Positions 36,964 to 46,050 of a DNA stretch of 64,000 bases are shown here, in pieces. How positions within the stretch are numbered: the stretch's first letter is position 1; each line of letters begins with the position of its first letter. Where the stretch lies: the NCBI RefSeq assembly GCF_003201975.1, contig NZ_QJJQ01000008.1, positions 124,001-188,000 of the forward strand. The letters are read 5' to 3'. The position numbers were made by a program, and so were the translations under genes. Below the pieces are notes generated by a model. The model was not told where the DNA came from, did not search any database, and saw only the letters and a list, made by a program, of their open reading frames with translations. This DNA is from Pseudogracilibacillus auburnensis (GTDB lineage Bacteria > Bacillota > Bacilli > Bacillales > Amphibacillaceae).

Positions 36964-37565
36964 TTGTGAAAGTTTGTGGGATTACGACAAAAGAAACAGC
37001 ACGCGTCGTCGAAGCAAGTGGAGCTGATTTCATTGGATTTGTTTTTGCACCGAGCAAACGTGAAATTTCACCGGCAGATGCGAAAGAAATTGCCAAAGGG
37101 CTCTCTCCACAGATAAAAAAGGTCGGTGTCTTTGTAAATGAATCAGTTGATCGTATCATAGAGATTGCTGATTTAGTCGGCCTAGATTTCATTCAATTAC
37201 ACGGAGATGAGCCTGATACAATTGCCAACTCAATCCCCTACCCGATCATTAAAGCTTTTGTGATTGATCAGGTCGATGTAAACAGCATCAAAAACTATCC
37301 TTGTGATTACATTTTAATCGATAGTCCCGGAAAAAAGTATCGTGGAGGGTCAGGAGAAACGTTTCATTGGGGAAGGTTAGATGAATTAGGAATAGATAAA
37401 GATAAATTAATTTTAGCTGGTGGTCTATCTCCTGAAAATATTCAAGAAGCGATCATAACTGTAAAGCCAGTGGGGGTTGATGTTTCAAGTGGTGTCGAAA
37501 CGAATGGAATAAAAGATCATCATAAAATTAACTATTTTGTTGAAAACGTAAGGAAATCATGCTGA
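36960..37565 (+). CDS. trpF: Phosphoribosylanthranilate isomerase
   Basis: TIM-barrel isomerase giving CdRP from phosphoribosylanthranilate. The catalytic Cys is in IVKVCGITTKE (residue 5) and the catalytic Asp is in FHWGRLDE or the adjacent DYILIDSPG loop. LHGDEPDTI, LAGGLSPENI and GVDVSSGVET line the phosphate site. 201 aa, standard. The start ATG overlaps the trpC stop by four bases, and a 50-base gap follows before trpB. Confidence 0.95.
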   Translation: MIVKVCGITTKETARVVEASGADFIGFVFAPSKREISPADAKEIAKGLSPQIKKVGVFVNESVDRIIEIADLVGLDFIQLHGDEPDTIANSIPYPIIKAFVIDQVDVNSIKNYPCDYILIDSPGKKYRGGSGETFHWGRLDELGIDKDKLILAGGLSPENIQEAIITVKPVGVDVSSGVETNGIKDHHKINYFVENVRKSC

Positions 37566-37617
37566 TTAATAAGTTGTAGAATGTAAAGTTAAGAACATAG
37601 AGGAAAGGTTGATTCAA

Positions 37618-38823
37618 TTGACAATATATACAATGCCAGATGAAAAAGGGCGTTATGGAAATTTTGGCGGCAGATTTGTACCAGAACTGCTCATGCCAGC
37701 ATTACTCGAGTTAGAACAAGCTTATGAAGAAGCTAAAAATGACGAACAATTTATAAAAGAATTAGAAGCTTTTTTGTCTAGTTATGTAGGGCGTGAAACA
37801 CCTCTTTATGAAGCAGAAAATTTCGCTAAACTATTTGGTGATGCGAGGGTTTTTCTAAAAAGAGAAGATTTAAACCATACAGGTGCACATAAAATTAACA
37901 ATTCGATCGGGCAAGCATTACTCGCGAAACGAATGGGCAAGAAAAAAGTAGTAGCCGAAACAGGAGCTGGACAACACGGTGTTGCAACTGCTACTGTTTG
38001 TGCGTTACTCGATTTGGAATGTATCGTATTTATGGGAGAAGTCGATGTAAAAAGACAAGCATTAAACGTATTTCGCATGGAGCTACTCGGTGCAAAGGTC
38101 GAAAGTGTTTCTCAAGGAAGTGGAACACTAAAAGATGCAGTAAACGAAGCACTTCGTTATTGGGTAAGTAATGTGGAAGATACCCATTATATTTTAGGAT
38201 CAGTTGTAGGTCCACATCCATTTCCACAAATCGTTCGTGACTTTCAAACAATCATTGGAAAGGAAACGAAACGCCAAATAGTGGAGCAAACAGGGGCACT
38301 TCCCAACCATATAATTGCAGCGGTTGGTGGAGGAAGTAATGCAATGGGAATATTTTATCCTTTTATTGAAGATCAAGACGTGAAACTGTATGGTGTGGAA
38401 GCTGGTGGACTAGGAGTAAGTACGGAAAAACATGCAGCCACATTAACATCTGGTAGTACGGGCGTTTTACACGGGACGATGACAAAATTATTACAATCTG
38501 AATCCGGTCAAATTAAAGAAGCTTTTTCAATTTCGGCTGGACTAGATTATCCTGGAGTTGGTCCAGAACATAGTCATTTGGGTGAAACAAACCGTGTCAC
38601 CTATGACTCGATTACAGATGAAGAGGCATTAGAAGCTTTTCAAGTATTATCAAAAACGGAAGGTATTATCCCGGCACTTGAAAGCGCACATGCTGTAGCT
38701 TATGCCATGAAACTTGCACAACAAGCAGAGAAAGATGAAACGATCGTCATCTGTTTATCAGGACGTGGAGATAAAGATGTACAAGAAGTGAAAGATCGAT
38801 TGGAGGCAAAACTGAATGGGTAA
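37618..38823 (+). CDS. trpB: Tryptophan synthase beta chain
   Basis: PLP enzyme condensing indole with serine. [15 protein letters not shown] opens the chain, the PLP-binding Lys is in [12 protein letters not shown] near residue 85, [13 protein letters not shown] follows, the phosphate loop is GGGSNAMG, and the C-terminal sodium or substrate region is CLSGRGDKD. 401 aa. The TTG at 37618 is chosen: AGGAAAGG lies nine bases ahead, whereas the TTG at 37609 abuts it. It belongs to the classical TrpB1 type that works with TrpA, whose gene overlaps it by eight bases. Confidence 0.95.
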   Translation: MTIYTMPDEKGRYGNFGGRFVPELLMPALLELEQAYEEAKNDEQFIKELEAFLSSYVGRETPLYEAENFAKLFGDARVFLKREDLNHTGAHKINNSIGQALLAKRMGKKKVVAETGAGQHGVATATVCALLDLECIVFMGEVDVKRQALNVFRMELLGAKVESVSQGSGTLKDAVNEALRYWVSNVEDTHYILGSVVGPHPFPQIVRDFQTIIGKETKRQIVEQTGALPNHIIAAVGGGSNAMGIFYPFIEDQDVKLYGVEAGGLGVSTEKHAATLTSGSTGVLHGTMTKLLQSESGQIKEAFSISAGLDYPGVGPEHSHLGETNRVTYDSITDEEALEAFQVLSKTEGIIPALESAHAVAYAMKLAQQAEKDETIVICLSGRGDKDVQEVKDRLEAKLNG

Positions 38824-39589
38824 AGAAAAAATCGCAAATTATTTTCAAGAAAAACAGGATCATCACGAAAATTTATTCGTCCCTTATATTGTTGCTGGTG
38901 ATGGTGGTCTTGATCTTCTACAAGAACGAATCAACTTTTTAGAAAAAAGTGGTGTTGCTGCTATTGAACTTGGTATTCCTTTTTCTGATCCAGTTGCAGA
39001 TGGACCTACCATCCAAGAAGCTAGTATTCGTGCATTAGAAAATGGAACTAGTTTAGCAGGAGTTCTTGACGTATTAGAACCTACGAAAGACGAACGAAAA
39101 GTTCCCATTATTTTAATGACCTATTTAAACCCTATTTATGCGTACGGCATTGAAAAGTTTGCGGCGGATTGTGAGCGAGTCGGTGTTGATGGTGTCATCA
39201 TTCCTGATGTTCCACTTGAGGAAGAAGAAGTGATTGAGGCGTCTTTAACAAAGCATCATATCGCTTTTATTCGCCTAGCAGCACTAACTAGTACTCCAGA
39301 TCGAATCAAAGAAATTGCTAGAAGATCAGAGGGCTTTTTGTATGCTGTTTCTGTCACAGGAACGACTGGTGCAAGAACTTCCCACCATGAAAGAGTTGCT
39401 ACTTATTTAGAAACATTAAAGAAACACAGTACTGTTCCAGTTCTTGCTGGATTCGGTGTTGCAACTGCCAACCAAGCACATGAATTAAGTAGTCATTGTG
39501 ATGGGGTAATCGTTGGTAGTAAAATAGTTGATCTTCTTCATCAAGGGAAAGAAGATGAAGTAAGACAACTAATTGTAGATAGTTTATAA
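38816..39589 (+). CDS. trpA: Tryptophan synthase alpha chain
   Basis: TIM-barrel aldolase releasing indole from indole-3-glycerol phosphate into the beta-chain tunnel. The catalytic Glu is in [11 protein letters not shown] and the Asp in [31 protein letters not shown] and [12 protein letters not shown] form the phosphate and loop regions. 257 aa, usual size. The start overlaps the trpB stop region by eight bases. Last gene of the operon; an inverted-repeat element follows. Confidence 0.96.
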   Translation: MGKEKIANYFQEKQDHHENLFVPYIVAGDGGLDLLQERINFLEKSGVAAIELGIPFSDPVADGPTIQEASIRALENGTSLAGVLDVLEPTKDERKVPIILMTYLNPIYAYGIEKFAADCERVGVDGVIIPDVPLEEEEVIEASLTKHHIAFIRLAALTSTPDRIKEIARRSEGFLYAVSVTGTTGARTSHHERVATYLETLKKHSTVPVLAGFGVATANQAHELSSHCDGVIVGSKIVDLLHQGKEDEVRQLIVDSL

Positions 39590-39630
39590 TTTTTTCAAAC
39601 AGCCATGATTGCTTCCTTTTGACGAAATCA

Positions 39631-39772
39631 GACGAGGCTGGGACATAACTAAAACGAACAAATCTAAAGACGAACAATGCATTGCCTTAGCGAAGTATAT
39701 TTCCGGAGCGGGTTATATGCAGCTACCATTGTTCGGTTTTTTCTTTGGCGAAAACACTTTTGTCCCAGTCTC
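39631..39772. repeat. Inverted-repeat element / bidirectional terminator between trpA and thiF
   Basis: Outer arms GAGGCTGGGACA (39634-39645) and TGTCCCAGTCTC (39761-39772) pair in 11 of 12 positions, and inner arms CGAACAATG (39671-39679) and CATTGTTCG (39727-39735), followed by GTTTTTT, form a second hairpin. It lies between the convergent trp and thi operons and probably stops both. The GGGACATAACTAAA end recurs in weaker form at 12275, so it is likely one copy of a small mobile-type repeat. The rest of 39590-39901 holds nothing else clear. Confidence 0.7.
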
Positions 39773-39901
39773 TTTTGCTTGATCATATAAATATTCTGTC
39801 ATCACTAGTGAAGCAACCTCCATTTAACGAGCTGCTTTTCCCTTTTAATAAATGCTTCTACAATGAAATCTGTATGACACGGTATTTTCCACAATCAATC
39901 T

Positions 39902-40924
39902 TTAACTGAAGTAACGATGATACAACGTTCTGGCTTTATCAATATCATTTGTACCATGAATGAGTGCTCTTCCATCTTTAAATATTACCATTCGCTCGTC
40001 TCCGATTGTATAGGATAGCAAAAATGGATTCGTTTCAACTTTTCCACCTGTCTTTTTTAACTGTACAGCTAATTCTCCTAAATCTCTTTCCTGCTTTTTG
40101 GGAGGTCTAATTTGTACGGATTGTCTTCCACATAATATGGCCGTTTTCATCTGCTCATCAAAGCTTAAATAAGGATAGGTTGCTTCACTGCCACAAGATG
40201 GGCAATCTGCTTTTTTCATGGAAGCTACGTTCATTTGTACTACTTGGTTCGTCCACAAATCAAATGAAATTAATTTCCCCCGTAAGTGTTGTTCATTCTC
40301 AGTTAAAATCTTTAACGCTTCTGTCGTTTGATGTACGACGACTTGACTTGCGGCTGGACTAATAATACCAGCTGTATCACATGTTGGACCACCAATCGGC
40401 ACTGTTTCTAATAAACAATGAAGACATGGGGTTTCGTGTGGAATAATCGTAAAACTCATCCCATAACTACCGACACAAGAACCAAAAATCCATGGAATTT
40501 GTTGTTTGATCGCCATATCATTGATCATCATTCGAATATCAAAATTATCTGTTGCGTCTAGAATAAGATCAACTTCTATAACAAGGTTTTCTAACTCTTC
40601 AGGGGTCACATCTACCACATGGGAAACAATTTCTATTTCTGAATTGATAGAACGAAGTCTTTTAGCAGCGGCTATCGCTTTTGGTGTCCGATTTTTTGCA
40701 TCTTCCTCTGTATACAGTTGTTGCCTTTGTAAATTACTCCATTCAATATAATCACGATCGACAATCGTTAACTTACCAACTCCAGCCCGAGTAAGCATTT
40801 CAGCACTTTGTGTTCCTAACGTTCCCAGTCCTATAATAAGGACATGCTTTTCTGCTAATTTACGCTGTCCTTCTTCTCCAATCGGGGTGAAAAGAATTTG
40901 TCTAGAATAACGTTCCATCCTCAT
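39902..40924 (-). CDS. thiF: ThiS adenylyltransferase
   Basis: E1-like enzyme that adenylates the C-terminal glycine of ThiS for sulfur loading in thiazole synthesis. The nucleotide loop is [14 protein letters not shown] near residues 30-43, the catalytic region has [12 protein letters not shown], and zinc Cys pairs are PCLHC and CPSCGSE. A C-terminal segment of about 70 residues ([13 protein letters not shown] at its end) follows, as in Bacillus ThiF. 340 aa. The ATG overlaps the thiG stop (ATGA). It is the last gene of tenI-thiS-thiG-thiF. The thiS neighbour favours ThiF over MoeB. Confidence 0.93.
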   Translation of the reverse strand: MRMERYSRQILFTPIGEEGQRKLAEKHVLIIGLGTLGTQSAEMLTRAGVGKLTIVDRDYIEWSNLQRQQLYTEEDAKNRTPKAIAAAKRLRSINSEIEIVSHVVDVTPEELENLVIEVDLILDATDNFDIRMMINDMAIKQQIPWIFGSCVGSYGMSFTIIPHETPCLHCLLETVPIGGPTCDTAGIISPAASQVVVHQTTEALKILTENEQHLRGKLISFDLWTNQVVQMNVASMKKADCPSCGSEATYPYLSFDEQMKTAILCGRQSVQIRPPKKQERDLGELAVQLKKTGGKVETNPFLLSYTIGDERMVIFKDGRALIHGTNDIDKARTLYHRYFS

Positions 40925-41685
40925 ATGCTTATACCTTCTAATGGACTACTTGCAGTTGCTGTTCTTTTCAATGGGATTCTTCCCGCTTCATATCCTAATC
41001 TCCCTGATTCTACTGCCAGTTTCATCGCTTGTGCCATTTTAACAGGATCTTTTGCTCCTGATACAGCAGTATTCAGTAAGACACCATCTGCTCCGAGTTC
41101 CATTGCATAAGCTGCATCTTTTGGGGAACCAATCCCCGCATCAACGATCACGGGTACGTTTGCTTGTTCAATGATAAAACTCAGATGAAGTGGATTAATA
41201 ATTCCTTGACCTGAACCAATTGGAGACGCACCTGGCATGATTGCATGTGCTCCCAATTCTTCTAATTTTCTAGCAAGGACCACATCATCTGACGTATAAG
41301 GAAGTACGGTAAATCCTTCGTTTAGCAATAGTTCGGTCGCTTTTAACGTTTCCACTGGATCTGGTAATAATGTGCGATCACAACCGATGATTTCTACTTT
41401 TACCATATGACAAATCCCCGAACTGTCGGCTAATTTAGCAATTCGAACCGCTTCCTCAGCTGTTTTGGCTCCTGCTGTATTCGGCAAAAATGTATATTTT
41501 TGCAAGTCGATTTTTTCTAAAAAATTCGGTTGAGTTGGCTCAAAAATATTCATTCGTCGTACTGCAAACGTCAATACTTCTGTTTCAGATACATCGACTG
41601 CCTCCTTTTGAATATCGAAGTTTGCAAACTTTCCTGTCCCTAAAAATAATCTAGATTGAAATTCAAAATTACCTATTTTTAACAT
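40921..41685 (-). CDS. thiG: Thiazole synthase
   Basis: Forms the thiazole phosphate ring from deoxyxylulose phosphate, dehydroglycine and ThiS thiocarboxylate. [18 protein letters not shown] opens the chain, the Schiff-base Lys is in [12 protein letters not shown], and [20 protein letters not shown] plus [18 protein letters not shown] form the phosphate site. 254 aa from the ATG at 41685, which has GGAGGG upstream; a frame extending to 41754 lacks one. It stands between thiS and thiF with short or overlapping junctions. Confidence 0.95.
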   Translation of the reverse strand: MLKIGNFEFQSRLFLGTGKFANFDIQKEAVDVSETEVLTFAVRRMNIFEPTQPNFLEKIDLQKYTFLPNTAGAKTAEEAVRIAKLADSSGICHMVKVEIIGCDRTLLPDPVETLKATELLLNEGFTVLPYTSDDVVLARKLEELGAHAIMPGASPIGSGQGIINPLHLSFIIEQANVPVIVDAGIGSPKDAAYAMELGADGVLLNTAVSGAKDPVKMAQAMKLAVESGRLGYEAGRIPLKRTATASSPLEGISI

Positions 41686-41728
41686 CCGTTTCCCTCCGTC
41701 TACTTTTATATGATTGTATGATGTTTTT

Positions 41729-41932
41729 TCAACCTCCGCCAACGAATTGGACAAATTCTACCTTATCCCCTGCTGTAAGCATGGCATCGTCAAGATCCTC
41801 TTTCGGTAAAATAACGTCATTGTGTTCCACAATAATGACGGGACTATTTAATTTTAAGTGATCAATTAGTTGTGTTATGTTCTTAATTGTTTTTGGAATT
41901 TCCATTTCAGCTCCATTGATTTGTAATTTCAC
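41729..41932 (-). CDS. thiS: Sulfur carrier protein ThiS
   Basis: 67-aa ubiquitin-fold sulfur carrier ending in the required Gly-Gly (FVQFVGGG; one extra Gly). [20 protein letters not shown] opens it, and [12 protein letters not shown] and AGDKVEFVQ are typical of the family. The GTG start overlaps the tenI stop (GTGA) and has GGAGGG inside tenI. In Bacillus subtilis a glycine oxidase gene (thiO) lies between tenI and thiS; here the overlap leaves no room for it. Confidence 0.95.
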   Translation of the reverse strand: MKLQINGAEMEIPKTIKNITQLIDHLKLNSPVIIVEHNDVILPKEDLDDAMLTAGDKVEFVQFVGGG

Positions 41933-42540
41933 TGTTCTCCCTCCTTTAATGCTTCCCTAAATTGTTTCACTGCTCTTTTCACATTGTCGGCCAATAAAAC
42001 ACCTGACAAAACCGCTACTCCTTTAGCACCTGTTCGCCTAATTGACTTGATATTATTATGTTTGATCCCACCGATTGCGATAACAGGAATATTGACACTT
42101 TCAACTACTTGTTGTAATTTCCCTACGCCTCGTGGAGCAACCCCGGGTTTTGATGTTGTCGCAAAGATATGTCCATATAGGAGAAAATGAGCCCCTGCCC
42201 TTTCTCGTAAAACTGCCTCGTTTACGTCATGGACGGAACAGCCAATCCGAAATTGCGGATAATACTTTTTCACATAGGATGCATCAATACTATGGGATGC
42301 AAGTTGAACACCACCTACTCCAGTTGCCGCTGCAATATCGATTCGGTCATTGATGATCATTTTTTCTTTTTGAACCCCTAATTCAGTTAATTTTTCTATG
42401 ACTGAGATATAGTCTTTTGCAGTCCATTTTCTTTCACGCAAATGTAAAAAATCGATATAGGGGTGAATTAGTTCTACCTTTTGAATGAATTCATTCATTG
42501 ATTGTTTACCCGTTGAGATAATATGTAATTGTTTTGCCAT
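41929..42540 (-). CDS. tenI: Thiazole tautomerase (TenI, ThiE-like fold)
   Basis: Aromatises the thiazole tautomer made by ThiG. It has the ThiE fold but the TenI pattern: FLHLRERKWTAKDYISVI, MIINDRIDIAAATGVGGVQL, GCSVHDVNEA, LYGHIFATTSKPG and IAIGGIKHNNI. 203 aa from the ATG at 42540; an in-frame GTG at 42552 is possible because the ribosome binding site is weak. It is the first gene after the TPP riboswitch. A true thiamine phosphate synthase is less likely since the residues at the pyrimidine site resemble TenI, but cannot be excluded. Confidence 0.85.
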   Translation of the reverse strand: MAKQLHIISTGKQSMNEFIQKVELIHPYIDFLHLRERKWTAKDYISVIEKLTELGVQKEKMIINDRIDIAAATGVGGVQLASHSIDASYVKKYYPQFRIGCSVHDVNEAVLRERAGAHFLLYGHIFATTSKPGVAPRGVGKLQQVVESVNIPVIAIGGIKHNNIKSIRRTGAKGVAVLSGVLLADNVKRAVKQFREALKEGEQ

Positions 42541-42604
42541 TAAAAAAACCACTTTTCTACATAAAAATAGGAAAGTGGTTTGCTAATTTTATTCATCAGC
42601 AAAT

Positions 42605-42702
42605 ACGTCACTTCCCTTCGCTAGCTTTATCTAGATCAGGTTCTAAGAATCCCGAAGTCCAACTTCGATCTCAGCTTGTTACACAAGCACCCCTAGTGTT
42701 AA
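42605..42702 (-). promoter_or_regulatory. TPP (THI-box) riboswitch
   Basis: On the minus strand: CTAGGGGTGCTTGTGTAAC, AAGCTGAGATCGAAGTTGGAC, then CTTAGAACCTGATCTAGATA and AAGCTAGCGAAGGGAAGTG. These are the conserved TPP-aptamer helices, with the CTGAGA pyrimidine pocket and the GAACCTGAT...GAAGGGAAG core. It lies 65 bases upstream of tenI. GTGGTTTGCTAATTTTAT and AGCAAACCACTTTCCTATTT between aptamer and gene can form a hairpin, so control could be by termination or by occluding translation. Confidence 0.95.
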
Positions 42703-42780
42703 AAACTCTTATGAGTCACCTTAAGGTATGATACTATTTAAGGTTGACTGTTTGTTATTAGCCCAAATGATACTTTTCCA

Positions 42781-42882
42781 CTAAAAACAGTGGTTGTGTT
42801 TTGTTACTTTTTTTGAACGAGTGAGCATATAAATCATTTTAATTGTATCACCTAATTGACCAGCAATATCAGTCCGTGGCAT
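42781..42882 (-). CDS. Possible 33-residue ORF upstream of the TPP riboswitch
   Basis: ATG preceded by GAGG, reading MPRTDIAGQLGDTIKMIYML then TRSKKVTKHNHCF and a TAG. Upstream is an AT-rich dyad ATACTAT/ATAGTAT (42908-42927) with TTGACC beside it, which looks like a regulated promoter. The peptide starts like the N-terminus of a folded protein and then turns basic, so it could be a genuine small protein or a truncated gene. No family recognised. The remainder of 42883-43099 shows nothing else. Confidence 0.3.
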   Translation of the reverse strand: MPRTDIAGQLGDTIKMIYMLTRSKKVTKHNHCF

Positions 42883-42907
42883 ATGTAGCCTCGATAGTGT
42901 TAGCTTT

Positions 42908-42927
42908 ATACTATCATTATATAGTAT
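42908..42927 (-). promoter_or_regulatory. AT-rich dyad, possible operator
   Basis: ATACTAT, six bases, ATAGTAT: a perfect 7-bp inverted repeat about 25 bases upstream of the 33-residue ORF and next to a TTGACC on the minus strand. Its regulator, if any, is unknown. Confidence 0.35.
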
Positions 42928-43099
42928 ATGGTCAAGCTTTTCAAAAAATCTATTTATCTATCTCGAATACATCCGATTTGTACCTAATTGGCTTTTCTTC
43001 ATAAGTCCAAAAAAATGTCTGTGAATATTAAATACTTATAGACTGGTTAAATAGAAATACTAGACTAACTTTTTATATTTTTATGCAACGCTAATAAAT

Positions 43100-43408
43100 T
43101 TACCCAGTGCTTAATGGCTCCGAAACCTTACCTCTCTTATATTTATCGTGATTCTCGGTTGTCCAATCACGATACAATTTCTGATATCTTTCTTCGTCAG
43201 CATCACGATAACCTTCAAATATTACTTCATCGATATTTTCATGGTTAAAGTAAAACACGTTATCAGGTACTAAACCTTGCGGATAGATGCATCCAGAGTA
43301 ATCAAACATCAATTCTTCTTCATTCATTTTAATCATTGGGCCTCTATTTAAAATCATTAATTTACTTGTTCCTTCTTTTAAATAAACGATTGATCCAATA
43401 GATAACAT
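43100..43408 (-). CDS. DUF4176 protein, type VII secretion LXG-locus accessory
   Basis: 102-aa protein with the DUF4176 pattern: MLSIGSIVYLKEGTSKLMIL, then DYSGCIYPQGLVPDNVFYFN and a helix with GYRDADEERYQKLYRDW. Proteins of this family are encoded in LXG toxin loci of Firmicutes with T7SSb; their exact role is not settled. GGAGG precedes the ATG. Here it is the last gene of the LXG island, downstream of the immunity array, and separated from it by a sequence that is also found after the first immunity gene. Confidence 0.8.
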   Translation of the reverse strand: MLSIGSIVYLKEGTSKLMILNRGPMIKMNEEELMFDYSGCIYPQGLVPDNVFYFNHENIDEVIFEGYRDADEERYQKLYRDWTTENHDKYKRGKVSEPLSTG

Positions 43409-43574
43409 GAAATTCCTCCTTCTTTAAAGATTCATAGTTTCCCAGAAGTTAACTTTTCGTATCAGTTCCAGTCCTATGATTAGCTCTCGTGTTTCATAAC
43501 AACAAAACCAAAAGCAATTTATATAAGACTTCATTTTGGGACATGCCTAATCTAAAAAATAGTAAAGACATTAT

Positions 43575-44129
43575 TTACTCATCCACTATTTTTACTTCAG
43601 CTGTTCCTACAGGGATAACTTGAGCATGCCACATTAATGCCAAAATCCAAAATACTAAAAAAGGGAGTAAACATTAAGATAATCGGGTTTCCTTCAGTCG
43701 CAACTACACCACTCGCCATCAATACTGCTCTCCATAAAAATATAAAAGCTAGTAAATATATCAGGTAGTATTCCGATTTTCCCGGCTTTATTTTCAATTT
43801 AACTGTATGTAAACTATCAAGGGCTACTGTTTTATGCAAATTATAAAACTGCCTCTTGTGAATATAAAGTCTATAGAGAATTGGTTTTAATAAATTGAAG
43901 AAAAGTATTGAAGTGCTCCCTCCTAAAAGAGCCATTGATCCAACACTCACCCATTCGTTCGTTTTTAGGCATTTGAATAAGATGAGGCTTTATGCGGAAT
44001 AAATCAAAAGACAAAAGGGAATAAAAATAACCATAAAGATCTTCCCATATCAAGGATCTATATATCTTCATTGACATTTAATATCTAATATCTCATGTTC
44101 TTATGAACATGTTCGACTTTAGTAATCAT
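43575..44129 (-). pseudogene. Decayed DUF443-like five-TM immunity gene (third copy)
   Basis: A degenerate copy of the gene at 45207-45848. It starts ATGATTACTAAAGTCGAACA, giving KVEHVHKNMRY and then TAG where the intact gene has AAG (RYK). The frame shifts several times; the segment for KIDNATFKR is deleted; and near the end the matching text (ALMWHAQVIPVGTAEVK) reads in yet another frame up to TAA at 43575. The pieces MSVGSMALLGGSTSILFFNL and DSLHTVKLKIKPGKSEYYLI show the relationship clearly. It is closer to the first immunity gene than to its neighbour at 44170. Not functional. Confidence 0.88.
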
Positions 44130-44169
44130 TTTGGTTTCAATCATTGTTTAAGTTAATAGTATTATCTAG

Positions 44170-44814
44170 TTAACATTCATTAAGTACGTGGACTTTTGTT
44201 CGGCCAATTGGAATAGCTTGTAAATTTAGTATCAATCCAAGAAAGAGGAGAATAAATCCACCCAGTAGTACAATAATATTTCCAAAATGAATAAAAGCAA
44301 AACCAAATAAAGAAGCTAATCCCCAAGAAAACAAGAAGCTGAAAGAATATTTTAAAAAGTAATTGGTTTTGCTTGGTCTAACTTTTAATTTAATTATAGG
44401 TGCTTTATTTAAATCAATTATCTTATGTAAATTATTATAAAGTCGTTTATGTATGAAAAGTCTAACTAAAAAACTTAAAATGATAACTAAACTAAGGGCA
44501 ATACTATTTATCCCTATTGTTGTAGGAATATTAAGCTCATAAAAAAGTGGTTTTAATAAATTAACAAATAGTATTGAAACACCTCCCCCTAGAAGAGCCA
44601 TTGAACCAACACTTATTTGTTTCTCTTCCGTCATTTGGATAAGATTATATGTCTCATTATCTATTTTGTAACATTTATGGGGAATAAACCAGTAAATGAA
44701 AGGTATAAAAATCGTCCAAAAAGATCTGTCCATATCAAGTATATATACCTCTCCATTAAATTTTAAAATCTTATACCTCATGTTCTTATAAACATGTTCG
44801 ACTTTACAATTCAT
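44170..44814 (-). CDS. Five-TM DUF443-family (tandem 5TM) protein, probable toxin immunity protein 2
   Basis: 214 aa. An N-terminal cytoplasmic hairpin (CKVEHVYKNMRYKILKFNGE) precedes about five hydrophobic helices, with IPFIYWFIPHKCYKIDNET and SVGSMALLGGGVSILFVNLL well conserved against the paralogue at 45207. The family (DUF443, bacterial tandem 5TM) occurs in tandem arrays beside T7SS toxin genes; Staphylococcus aureus TsaI, the immunity protein for the membrane-depolarising toxin TspA, belongs to it. The ATG at 44814 has AAGGTG six bases ahead. It differs enough from immunity gene 1 that it may match a different toxin variant. Immunity is inferred from context. Confidence 0.83.
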   Translation of the reverse strand: MNCKVEHVYKNMRYKILKFNGEVYILDMDRSFWTIFIPFIYWFIPHKCYKIDNETYNLIQMTEEKQISVGSMALLGGGVSILFVNLLKPLFYELNIPTTIGINSIALSLVIILSFLVRLFIHKRLYNNLHKIIDLNKAPIIKLKVRPSKTNYFLKYSFSFLFSWGLASLFGFAFIHFGNIIVLLGGFILLFLGLILNLQAIPIGRTKVHVLNEC

Positions 44815-44847
44815 CGGCATCACCTTAAAATGAGAGGATTTACTTAC

Positions 44848-45105
44848 TAGGTTGAATCGCCCACCTACAGAGTCAATGAGGCCTTGAAAACCTAGTATAT
44901 TATTCTAGTAAGCAATCTACACCAAATACTAGTATTCCTGATACAGCAACCCTATTAGACATTCAGCTGGATTTCAACATAACGCTACCTTGCTCCTTGC
45001 TAGTACACTTACTTCCAGGCTTCAACACTGTAGCATTTTGAGTAATAGCTTCTCCGATTACTTTATCCTCATTTATCAAATCATCTTACATTTCTATTGT
45101 AAATA
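44848..45105 (-). pseudogene. Remnant of an LXG toxin C-terminal region (B)
   Basis: On the plus strand GTTGAATCGCCCACCTACAG, AGGCCTTGAAAACCTAGTAT and ATTATTCTAGTAAGC track the end of the intact toxin (46128-46200) with many changes. Further on, GAGTAATAGCTTCTCCGATT and ACTTTATCCTCATTTATCAA match 46325-46370. No open frame survives, and the central glycine-rich part is scrambled or deleted. It sits directly upstream of immunity gene 2, as expected for an old toxin-tip/immunity cassette. The sequence 45105-45206 repeats that at 43430-43575. Confidence 0.75.
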
Positions 45106-45206
45106 CTAAAACATTCATAGATCCCCAGAGGTTAATTTCTCATATCAGCTCTAGTCCCAAATTAGGAGTTTTAGGACAAACCCAACAACAGGCATAAAGA
45201 CTTTAT

Positions 45207-45848
45207 TTATCCATCAATTATTTTTACTTTAGATGTCCCCACAGGGATAACTTGACAATTCCACATTAATGCCAAAATAATAGATACCACAACGGTTATT
45301 GATGCAATCACATTTCCTTCTACCAAAAAAAAGGCACACGATATAAATGCTATCCCCCAGAAAAGGATGAAAGCTAATACATATATCAAGTAATACTCTG
45401 GTTTTTCTGGCCTTATTTTCATATTAATTGTATGTAAATCTTCAAGAGCTACTGTTTTATGCAAATTATGAAACAGTCTCATATGAATATAAAGTCTAAT
45501 GTAAATACTTAATGTAACAATGATAATTAAGAGAAAAATTTTTGTTCCTAACATCATATGAATATTTAGTTCATAGAGAATTGGTTTTAATAAATGGAAG
45601 AAAAGTATTGAAGTGCCCCCTCCTAATAGAGCCAATGATCCCACACTCATTCGTTCGTTTTTAGGCATTTGAATCCGTTTAAACGTTGCATTATCAATTT
45701 TGTATGCTTTATGCGGAATAAACCAAAAGACAAAAGGGAATAAAAATAACCATATATACTTTCCCATATCAAGGATATATATATCTTCATTGATATTTAA
45801 TATCTTATATCTTATATTTTTATAAACATGTTCGACTTTACATTTCAT
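45207..45848 (-). CDS. Five-TM DUF443-family (tandem 5TM) protein, probable toxin immunity protein 1
   Basis: 213 aa with the same plan as the gene at 44170: MKCKVEHVYKNIRYKILNIN, then FLFPFVFWFIPHKAYKID, SVGSLALLGGGTSILFFHLL, a charged loop with HMRLFHNLHKTVALEDLHT, and two closing helices before CQVIPVGTSKVK. About five TM segments. It is the first intact gene downstream of the LXG toxin and hence the prime candidate for its immunity protein, by analogy with TspA/TsaI of Staphylococcus aureus. GGTGAT precedes the ATG. Both intact paralogues lack stops or shifts, which suggests that selection still holds them. Confidence 0.85.
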   Translation of the reverse strand: MKCKVEHVYKNIRYKILNINEDIYILDMGKYIWLFLFPFVFWFIPHKAYKIDNATFKRIQMPKNERMSVGSLALLGGGTSILFFHLLKPILYELNIHMMLGTKIFLLIIIVTLSIYIRLYIHMRLFHNLHKTVALEDLHTINMKIRPEKPEYYLIYVLAFILFWGIAFISCAFFLVEGNVIASITVVVSIILALMWNCQVIPVGTSKVKIIDG

Positions 45849-45894
45849 TATCTATCACCATTTTTAAAAGATTGATCTATCAATTATTAATTAA

Positions 45895-46050
45895 ATATTA
45901 CGTTGAATAGCTTCACCTACAACATTTATTACACTTTCTCTCAACACTCGACACTGTAGCATTATGAGCGATTACTTCTTTCCAAATGTTTTATCTCATT
46001 AACCAGGTCATTCTGCATTTCTGTTTTAAATCCCATGACTGTAAGACTAG
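45895..46050 (-). pseudogene. Remnant of an LXG toxin C-terminal region (A)
   Basis: On the plus strand CGTTGAATAGCTTCACCTAC (45901) and, after a deletion, CTCGACACTGTAGCATTATG, GCGATTACTTC and TTATCTCATTAACCAGGTCA match the intact toxin segments near 46128 and 46300-46370. It lies just after the stop of the broken toxin and before immunity gene 1. Too short and shifted to encode anything. Confidence 0.7.
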
